DNA from: Prado023 sp049688595
GTDB lineage: Bacteria > Actinomycetota > Actinomycetes > S36-B12 > CAIYMF01
Direction of reading: 5' to 3'
DNA length: 10,231 nt
Assembly: GCA_049688595.1 (NCBI GenBank)
Contig: JBAVLA010000116.1
Location: 1 to 10,231, forward strand
The notes beneath the pieces were generated by a model that did no database searches, had not been told where the DNA came from, and saw only the letters and a list, made by a program, of their open reading frames with translations. Numbering within the stretch: the stretch's first letter is position 1; each line of letters starts with the position of its first letter. This document shows, in pieces, positions 5,872-10,231 of the stretch. The translations under genes were made by a program, and so were the position numbers.

Positions 5872-7629
5872 TCAGGAGCCAGCCCCCGACGCCGTGACAC
5901 TGCCGGCCAGCGTGGCCCCGCTGGTGGACCCGCTGGTCGTCATGCCGCCGATCGAGTCGCCCGAGGCCGTGGCGCCGACCATCACGTCATAGGACTCCCC
6001 GGCGACCAGCTCGGCCGACGAATACACGATCGACTGGATCGCCTTGCTCGCGGTGAACGTGACCAGGACCTCCCCGTTGGCCACGATCGCGAACACCGTG
6101 CCGTCGTCCTGGGTCGAGGCGAACGAGGCGGAGACCCAGGCCTGCTCGGAGTCCGCATCCGGGGTCTCGGCCATTCCGGCGCTACCGGCTGCCAGCAGCG
6201 TGCCGCCGGTGACGTCGAACTTCCCGTTGACGTCGATCGAACCGTTCCCGTTGCTGGTCGGCCCGCTGACCACGACCGTGCCGCCGGTCATGACCGCCGA
6301 GCCATTCGAGTCCAGGCCGTCGCCCCCGGAGTCGATCACGACCTGCCCGCCGGCGATGGTCAGCAGCTGGTCGCCGGGGCCGGCCTGCGCCGACGAGTCG
6401 TTCCCCCCGGCCAGGTTGATGCCGTCGTCGCTGGCAGTCACCGCGATGTCGCCACCGGAGATGGTGACGTCGTTGCTCTCGATGCCCTCGTAGGACTCGG
6501 TGACCTCCAACTGCCCGCCCGTGATGTTCACGGCGGTGTCGGCGTGGACGCCGTCGTCGCCGGCCGAGACGGTGACGTCGCCGCCGCTGACCGTGATGAT
6601 GCCGTTGGAGTGGATGGCGTCGTCGGCGGCGTCGACGTTGACGGTCCCATCCGCGAGCACGAGTGCCGCGTCGGCGACGATTCCCTTGGCCGACGCGTCC
6701 TGCGACGTGGCCGAGGCGCCCTTGCCGGCGTTCACCGTCACCGTGCCGCCGGTGACGACGGCATCCGTGGTCGCGGACAGACCATCGTCGCCCGACGTCA
6801 CGTTGACGGTCCCGCCCTTGACGACGATGAAGCCCTTGTCGGCGTCCTCGTCGTTGTCGGACTTCACGCCGTCGCCGCCGGCGTCCACGGTGATCGATCC
6901 GCCCTGGACGACGACGTAGTCCTTGCCCCGGATCCCGTCGTCCACCGCGTCGACGGTCACGGTGCCCGAGGCGATGACCAGGCCGTCCTTGCTCGCGATC
7001 CCGTCGTTGGCGTTGCCGGTCACCGCCAGGCTTCCGGTGCCGGCGATGGTGAGGTCTGCGGTGCTGAACAGCGCGGCGTTCGGCTCATCGGTGTCCGCGT
7101 CGGGGTACCCGTACTCCTTGGCGTCGGTCAGCGAGTTCGTCGTCCCGTCGGCCAGGAGGACCACTGCCTCATGGGCGTCGGCGAACGAGATCGCGGCCGT
7201 CGTGCTGCTGGTTATGTCGGCACCCGCGAGGATGAGCTGGACCGCGCCCTCGGCGCTGCTGTTGACGACTACCTGGCCGTCGGTCAACGTGCCCTTCAGC
7301 CGGTACGTGCCCGGGGCCGTGATCGTGATCGTGCCCCCGTCCACCGTTACCGCGTCGGACGACACCGTGGCCGTCTGGCCGGTCAGCGTGATGTCGACCA
7401 CGGCGGACTCGTCGTGGTCGAGGTCCGCCGAGTGGACCTCGGCATTGGCCGCCAGGACCTCCTCGGCGGTGCTCCCCGCGGCCACGGATGCAGTGGTCGC
7501 GATCGCCTCGGCGCTGTCCGTGGTCGTGGTCACCTCCGCGCTGGTCACGCTGAGGTCCGTGGCCGCACAACCCGTGAGGGTCAGGGCGAGCAGGGCACTG
7601 GTGAAGGTCAGCGGGATTCCCTTGTTCAT
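5872..7629 (-). CDS. secreted beta-helix lipoprotein, carbohydrate-binding (Cthe_2159/DUF4353 type)
   Basis: A 585-residue surface lipoprotein. Residues 1-21 are a lipoprotein signal peptide (K3, hydrophobic stretch, lipobox LTGC with lipidated C21), so the mature protein is anchored outside the membrane. A Thr/Ser/Ala-rich linker follows (22-65). A beta-rich entry region (75-200) precedes a run of coils at about 208-455 in which DDGI-like turns recur every 20-23 residues (for example 230-233, 281-284, 358-361, 401-404), each followed by a V-x-x-G-G-x-V-x-V strand pair. This is the signature of the right-handed parallel beta-helix family founded by Clostridium thermocellum Cthe_2159, which binds acidic and cellulosic polysaccharide and calcium. 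A small beta domain (498-555) and a Gly/Ser/Thr tail end the protein. GAAGGAAG lies just before the ATG. It is last in the set with the VTC and DUF4956 genes, 121 bp downstream. The ligand in this organism is unknown. Confidence 0.88.
   Translation of the reverse strand: MNKGIPLTFTSALLALTLTGCAATDLSVTSAEVTTTTDSAEAIATTASVAAGSTAEEVLAANAEVHSADLDHDESAVVDITLTGQTATVSSDAVTVDGGTITITAPGTYRLKGTLTDGQVVVNSSAEGAVQLILAGADITSSTTAAISFADAHEAVVLLADGTTNSLTDAKEYGYPDADTDEPNAALFSTADLTIAGTGSLAVTGNANDGIASKDGLVIASGTVTVDAVDDGIRGKDYVVVQGGSITVDAGGDGVKSDNDEDADKGFIVVKGGTVNVTSGDDGLSATTDAVVTGGTVTVNAGKGASATSQDASAKGIVADAALVLADGTVNVDAADDAIHSNGIITVSGGDVTVSAGDDGVHADTAVNITGGQLEVTESYEGIESNDVTISGGDIAVTASDDGINLAGGNDSSAQAGPGDQLLTIAGGQVVIDSGGDGLDSNGSAVMTGGTVVVSGPTSNGNGSIDVNGKFDVTGGTLLAAGSAGMAETPDADSEQAWVSASFASTQDDGTVFAIVANGEVLVTFTASKAIQSIVYSSAELVAGESYDVMVGATASGDSIGGMTTSGSTSGATLAGSVTASGAGS
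6265..7008 (-). repeat. array of beta-helix coil repeats in the lipoprotein
   Basis: This is the coding stretch for residues 208-455, about ten degenerate units of 20-23 residues with a DDG(I/V/L) turn and a GG(T/Q/D)-x-V-x-V strand. At DNA level the units are diverged, so they are old repeats rather than a recent expansion. One unit around 303-320 is longer and interrupted by an Ala/Ser-rich insert. The Asp-rich turns are the likely calcium sites by analogy with Cthe_2159. Confidence 0.75.
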
Positions 7630-7750
7630 GATCTTCCTTCGCTTCTATCCATTGGTGTCAGTCAGATGGGATTGGGATGGTTCGTGCACATTGGCTTCGG
7701 TCGGATGGGCCCCCGGGATCAGTCCGCCCGGCCGCCTCAGTCGGATCGGC
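7630..7750 (-). promoter_or_regulatory. spacer between VTC and lipoprotein genes with a repeated motif
   Basis: Two imperfect 21-bp direct repeats lie at 7650-7670 and 7689-7709 (17 of 21 identical), and the core GTCGGAT recurs at 7740-7746 across the VTC stop. The cores are spaced 39 and 40 bp. A 5-bp GC stem (7713-7717 with 7727-7731) also lies here. The gap is large for a tight operon, so a separate promoter or an attenuator for the lipoprotein is possible; no clear -10/-35 pair is seen. Confidence 0.35.
7633..7640 (-). promoter_or_regulatory. ribosome binding site of the lipoprotein gene
   Basis: Read on the minus strand this is GAAGGAAG, 3 bases before the ATG at 7629 (about 5 from the GGA core). 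It confirms the start that gives a complete lipoprotein signal peptide. Confidence 0.55.
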
Positions 7751-8584
7751 TCACTCGGCAGCGAGCCGGCGCAGGGCGGGACGCCACTTCGTCGCGGTCA
7801 GGGCCGGGTGCATCGCGGCCAGGCAGGTCGCGTACTTCGAGACCTTGATCGGCCGCTGGCCCATGGACCAGAGGGCGCGGTCGGCTGCGCAGGCCGGCCC
7901 TGAGGTCTTGGTCTCGACGACCATCAGGCTGGGCACGACCAGCCCCTTGCCTGTGTGGTCGGCGGCCCGGAGGCCGACGTCCACGGTCACCCGGGCCGAC
8001 TGCGACGGCAGCTGGAGGGTGATCCGCCGGTACCGCGTCGACAGCACGGCGGCCAGCTCGCTGACGACAGCCTCGGGGTCGGCCACCGTGCCGACCAGGG
8101 AGGCGGCGACGAAGTCCGCGCCGTCTCCGACGATGCGCTCGGCGTCGGCCTGCGACCACGGGACCCGCGACTTCTGGGTTCGGCCCCGGCCGTCCCGGGT
8201 CTTCACCTCGAGCCAGTGCGTGCCCGAGTCGAGGTAGGAGCGGGTCCGCACCTTCCACCGCCGGGGCCGGCGGCGCGCGGCCAGCAGGTAGCTGGTCAGG
8301 GTCGGCGTGTCGAAGTAGACCGATCGGTAGTCGAAGGCCCTGCGGCCGGCGATCTCCAGGACCCGCACGTCAGGGGGCAGCCAGTCGAGGACGACGGGCA
8401 GGAGTCCGCGATCCACGAGGTACTTGCGGTCCACCCTGGTCATCAGGCCCGCCTGGGCGGACAGCGTGGCGACGTCGATCGCGGGCAGGCCGGCCAGAGC
8501 ACGGTCGGTGCAGCCATCGCCCAGGGCCTCGCTGCTCTCCATGTCGGCGAATTGGCGGTCAGACAGGTGGACGAAGCTGCTCAT
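7751..8584 (-). CDS. VTC-domain polyphosphate polymerase protein
   Basis: A 277-residue protein with the VTC domain, the tunnel-shaped catalytic domain that in yeast Vtc4 makes polyphosphate from ATP. After a variable N-terminus the domain begins at TRVDRKYLV (49-57) and shows the expected basic and acidic tunnel residues: K54, the SVYFDT strand (88-93), KVRTRSY (111-117), LEVKTR (125-130), the RYRRITLQL segment (184-192), RVTVDVGL (198-205), the metal-site candidate E224 in VVETKTSG, and KVSKYA (247-252). All appear present, so an active enzyme is likely. No SPX domain or membrane helix is fused, so it is expected on the cytosolic side. Its ATG overlaps the stop of the DUF4956 gene as ATGA (8581-8584), indicating translational coupling; that supports this start although no strong Shine-Dalgarno site is seen. 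Family call is strong; polyphosphate as product is from the family. Confidence 0.88.
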   Translation of the reverse strand: MSSFVHLSDRQFADMESSEALGDGCTDRALAGLPAIDVATLSAQAGLMTRVDRKYLVDRGLLPVVLDWLPPDVRVLEIAGRRAFDYRSVYFDTPTLTSYLLAARRRPRRWKVRTRSYLDSGTHWLEVKTRDGRGRTQKSRVPWSQADAERIVGDGADFVAASLVGTVADPEAVVSELAAVLSTRYRRITLQLPSQSARVTVDVGLRAADHTGKGLVVPSLMVVETKTSGPACAADRALWSMGQRPIKVSKYATCLAAMHPALTATKWRPALRRLAAE

Positions 8585-9204
8585 CGGGCGCCCGCCCCAC
8601 GGCCGAGGGCCTCGCCGCGGACGGCGTCCCGCTGCCCGGCGGGCTCCGCGAGCCGCTGCCCGCCAACCGGGCGAGCGTCGTAGTGGACCTCCACGAGCGT
8701 CGTGTCGCTGACCAGGTCGAGCTTGCGGACCTGCACCCGCCTGACCTCGGCACCGAGGATCCGCTCCAGGTGGGCGGTCAGCGCGGTCGGATCGGTGAAG
8801 GCGCGGTCGAGCTGGATCAGCTGGTTGCGGCTGCGGCCCAGGAGCCGCGGGTGGTCGCCGAAGTACATGACGGCCACGATGAACGCCATCAGTGCGATGG
8901 TGACCGCGGGGGCGCTGGTGCCCAAGCCGCCGAGCAGGCCCAGCGACAGCGCCGCGAAGTAGTAGGCGACAGCCTGCTGGCCCAGCTCGTCGGAGCGCAG
9001 CCGGACGATCGAGAGGACGCCGAACAGCCCGAGGCCGAGGCCGGCACCGACCTCGGCCGAGGCCAACGTGTTGGTGACGGCAAGTACGGCCGCGTTCATG
9101 CCCAAGTAGGCGGTGACGAGGTCGCGCCGGCGATGGCGCGGGAAGAAGACCAGGAACGCCAGGACGGTGATGGCGATCAGGTCCGCCACGAAGACGATGG
9201 ACAT
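8581..9204 (-). CDS. DUF4956 family membrane protein
   Basis: A 207-residue integral membrane protein. The start is ATG 9204, with GAGGAG 8 bases upstream; an earlier in-frame ATG at 9285 would add a charged stretch without such a site. Hydrophobic segments at about 3-21, 30-48, 53-66, 78-95 and 98-115 predict four or five membrane helices, followed by a soluble C-terminal domain (about 120-207). The family signature GLFGVLSIVRLRSDEL lies at 59-74. DUF4956 proteins are repeatedly found next to VTC-domain polymerases; in yeast the polymerase works with membrane subunits that pass the polymer across the membrane, and an equivalent role here is inference. It is the first gene of the three-gene set and overlaps the VTC gene by 4 bases. 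The last 27 residues are Gly/Arg/Ala-rich and probably unstructured. Confidence 0.87.
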   Translation of the reverse strand: MSIVFVADLIAITVLAFLVFFPRHRRRDLVTAYLGMNAAVLAVTNTLASAEVGAGLGLGLFGVLSIVRLRSDELGQQAVAYYFAALSLGLLGGLGTSAPAVTIALMAFIVAVMYFGDHPRLLGRSRNQLIQLDRAFTDPTALTAHLERILGAEVRRVQVRKLDLVSDTTLVEVHYDARPVGGQRLAEPAGQRDAVRGEALGRGAGAR

Positions 9205-9212
9205 GTGGGCAA

Positions 9213-9218
9213 CTCCTC
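9213..9218 (-). promoter_or_regulatory. ribosome binding site of the DUF4956 gene
   Basis: Read on the minus strand this is GAGGAG, 8 bases before ATG 9204. It rules against the upstream in-frame ATG at 9285. Confidence 0.65.
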
Positions 9219-9257
9219 GGTTGGTTACGTGTCCAAGTTGCCCGGCCAGCCTGTGAG

Positions 9258-9297
9258 GTTCCTGGGAACGCCCTTCATGTCCCATGGGATTCTGGGA
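9258..9297 (-). promoter_or_regulatory. operator-like cluster upstream of the DUF4956-VTC-lipoprotein genes
   Basis: GTTCCTGGGAAC (9258-9269, 5-bp arms around TG) and the perfect palindrome TCCCATGGGA (9280-9289) have centres 21 bp apart, two helical turns, and a further half-like TTCTGGGA lies at 9290-9297. All share TGGGA. The cluster is 54-93 bp upstream of the DUF4956 start. No firm -10/-35 pair is visible; TTGAAG further upstream (minus strand, 9309-9304) is a possible -35. Confidence 0.35.
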
Positions 9298-9317
9298 CGA
9301 GTCTTCAAGCGGCGAAC

Positions 9318-9345
9318 CTGAGCCGCCCGCCCCGCCTCCGCTCAG
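9318..9345 (-). terminator. possible hairpin after the extended MOSC frame
   Basis: CTGAGC (9318-9323) and GCTCAG (9340-9345) are exact inverses around a 16-base loop that is very G-rich on the minus strand (GG, GG, GGGG, GGG runs). It overlaps the TGA at 9342-9344. There is no U tract. Its place just after the TGA, rather than after the TAA at 9453, would suit a gene that once ended at the TGA. Confidence 0.25.
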
Positions 9346-9452
9346 CCCGCGCCGTACAGCCGGTCGTGATCCTCTTCCAGCGCGCGCCCTCCCCCGTCGG
9401 CGTCCAGTGCCTGAGCGCGATGGCGCGCCAGTCGCTTGCGCAGCTCGTCGGC
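9342..9452 (-). pseudogene. severed C-terminal tail of the MOSC gene
   Basis: Directly after the TAA at 9453-9455 the same frame stays open for 36 codons and ends at TGA 9342-9344. It begins ADELRKRLARHRAQ, a basic amphipathic helix that fits as the missing last helix of the three-helix domain that follows MOSC in YiiM-type proteins, then DADGGGR and an acidic EEDHDRLYG end. There is no start codon or ribosome binding site of its own, so it is probably untranslated unless the stop is read through. A sequencing or assembly error at the TAA is an alternative. Confidence 0.6.
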
Positions 9453-10106
9453 TTACTCCTCCGGCAGCGCACCGCTGGCGATGAGGCTGCGGGCGCCGTC
9501 AACGTCCCGCTTGTCGACGTTGAGGACCCGGTTGGCCTCGGCCACGGTCACCCCGGGCCCCGCCCGATCGACCAGATCCATCCCCTGACCAGCCTCGACG
9601 TCGCCCTCGCGCAGCACGCGCAGCATGTACCCGGTGTATCCGGCCTCCTGCACGAGCACGGCCAGCCTCGGCTCGCCGTGCCGCGCGGCGATCTTGTAGC
9701 AGGGCGCCCGGGGCACGGTCACCTGGACGAGCGCGTCCCCAACGCCGAAGACGTCGCGGAGCCACACGTCCTGCTCGACCAGCCCCGTAACCGTGAAGTT
9801 CTCGCCGAACTCCCCGGATGCCGGGAGCCGCAGCGCCAGCCGCTGCTCCCAGAAGCCGTGGTGCTCCTGCGGGTACACGCACACTGCCTTGTCCGGCCCG
9901 CCGTGGTGCCGGCCGTCGGCGTGCTCGTCCCCAGCCAGGCCAAGCCGGCCGAGCCGGACCGGCCCGGGCACGGGGTCCTTCTTGAAGGCGGTCACGATGT
10001 CACGATCCCGGCCGCGCAGCACTCCGACGCGACCCACGGACACGGCCAGCAGCGCCCCCGACAGGACAGGGCTTCCGCAGGCGTCGGTGGATCCTCCTGT
10101 GGTCAT
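9453..10106 (-). CDS. MOSC domain protein, YiiM type, with premature stop
   Basis: A 217-residue cytosolic protein of the MOSC family (molybdenum cofactor sulfurase C-terminal fold), which carries sulfur or uses molybdenum cofactor; E. coli YiiM acts in detoxifying N-hydroxylated base analogues. Visible landmarks are the opening ALLAVSVGRVGVLRG (18-32), GDEHADGRHHGGPDKAVCVY (59-78), GEFGENFTVTGL (98-109), and the conserved cysteine C136 in VPRAPCYKIA. After about residue 185 the three-helix C-terminal domain begins (VTVAEANRVLNVDKRD) but breaks off at GALPEE with TAA, where homologues usually continue with an aromatic residue and a basic helix; the next 36 codons supply that helix. TAA is also the least expected stop in such G+C-rich DNA. 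The catalytic MOSC core is intact, so partial function is possible. Start ATG 10106 gives a normal N-terminus, though the ribosome binding site is weak. It lies upstream of and in the same direction as the DUF4956 gene, but the gap suggests separate transcription. Confidence 0.83.
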   Translation of the reverse strand: MTTGGSTDACGSPVLSGALLAVSVGRVGVLRGRDRDIVTAFKKDPVPGPVRLGRLGLAGDEHADGRHHGGPDKAVCVYPQEHHGFWEQRLALRLPASGEFGENFTVTGLVEQDVWLRDVFGVGDALVQVTVPRAPCYKIAARHGEPRLAVLVQEAGYTGYMLRVLREGDVEAGQGMDLVDRAGPGVTVAEANRVLNVDKRDVDGARSLIASGALPEE

Positions 10107-10128
10107 GGGCACAGTCTGCCCCTGGGCG

Positions 10129-10134
10129 TACCGT
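10129..10134 (+). promoter_or_regulatory. -10 element of a probably leaderless gene
   Basis: TACCGT matches TANNNT and ends 7 bases before GTG 10142, the spacing expected when transcription starts on the start codon itself. The reverse strand of the same site (GGTACG) lies near a possible weak -10 for the MOSC gene, so the two promoters may overlap. Confidence 0.4.
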
Positions 10135-10141
10135 CGGGGTC

Positions 10142-10231
10142 GTGGACCAGCCAACGCCTGGCACGTCGGCGGACGGGGCGCGGATCGGCCCGCGTGCAGC
10201 CGCTGCGCCGCTCGCGGCCGCGGCCCCGCCC
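10142..10231 (+). CDS. possible N-terminus of an unidentified protein, cut by window end
   Basis: From GTG 10142 the frame is open for 30 codons to the window edge, reading MDQPTPGTSADGARIGPR and then an Ala/Pro-rich stretch. A -10-like TACCGT sits 7 bases upstream and no Shine-Dalgarno site is present, so a leaderless start is likely if the gene is real. It is divergent from the MOSC gene with 35 bases between starts. The visible part is too short and low in complexity to name a family. Confidence 0.35.
   Translation, partial: MDQPTPGTSADGARIGPRAAAAPLAAAAPP

Noticed and set aside
6265..7008. Possible CRISPR or minisatellite from periodic GC-rich motifs
   Set aside because: The period follows codons for protein repeats of 20-23 residues, units are diverged at DNA level, and there are no unique spacers between identical repeats.
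5212..7848. Very long open frame on the plus strand (878 codons) across the helicase end and the lipoprotein gene
   Set aside because: It overlaps the DUF3427 end in another frame and runs antisense to the lipoprotein. The lipoprotein frame has a signal peptide, a ribosome site and regular beta-helix repeats; the plus frame is a Gly/Arg/Val/Asp-rich mirror of those repeats.
6044..7903. Three consecutive Ser/Thr/Pro-rich plus-strand frames
   Set aside because: They are antisense to the repeat coils of the lipoprotein, and their composition follows from the repeated GGT/GTC codons there. No ribosome sites or family motifs.
9205..9285. Extension of the DUF4956 gene to ATG 9285
   Set aside because: The added 27 residues are polar and would precede the first membrane helix; ATG 9204 has GAGGAG upstream and gives the usual family N-terminus.
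8683..9321. Plus-strand frame of 212 codons opposite the DUF4956 gene
   Set aside because: Asp/Glu/Arg/Gln-rich shadow without motif; the minus frame shows membrane helices and the family signature.
9284..9502. Small frames on both strands downstream of the MOSC stop
   Set aside because: Pro/Arg-rich, no ribosome site, and they overlap the 36-codon tail that continues the MOSC frame.

Overview
The window is very G+C-rich DNA with strong third-position G/C bias, GTG starts alongside ATG, few U-tract terminators and at least one start that looks leaderless. Together with the gene content this points to a high-GC actinobacterium (Actinomycetota); I cannot place it more precisely. I see no rRNA, tRNA, CRISPR array, transposase or integrase.

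Left part (1-5776). A small GNAT acetyltransferase (41-535, +) runs tail-to-tail into an unrecognised 614-residue protein (567-2411, -). That protein carries a GNAT-like fold in its N-terminal third and a long C-terminal part I cannot assign. Across a 251-bp divergent intergenic region lies a 1037-residue SF2 helicase (2663-5776, +) with an N-terminal phospholipase-D-type module and a C-terminal DUF3427 region. Helicases of this architecture are widespread in accessory and defence regions. The divergent pair is the best candidate in the window for an undescribed two-gene system, but no function is shown.

Middle to right (5872-9204, all -). This is a three-gene set transcribed leftwards: a DUF4956 membrane protein (8581-9204), a VTC-type polyphosphate polymerase domain protein (7751-8584, overlapping its neighbour by ATGA), and a secreted lipoprotein built from parallel beta-helix repeats of the Cthe_2159/DUF4353 carbohydrate-binding family (5872-7629). 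This combination recurs in bacteria. It suggests that a cytosolic polymerase, a membrane partner and a surface polymer-binding protein work together. Inverted repeats sit upstream of the first gene, and a motif repeated every 39-40 bp sits upstream of the lipoprotein gene.

Right edge (9342-10231). A MOSC-domain protein of the YiiM type (9453-10106, -) stops at a TAA in the middle of its C-terminal three-helix domain. The reading frame then continues cleanly for 36 codons to a TGA at 9342-9344, so the gene looks cut by an in-frame nonsense codon. Divergently, a probably leaderless gene may start at GTG 10142 and run off the window.
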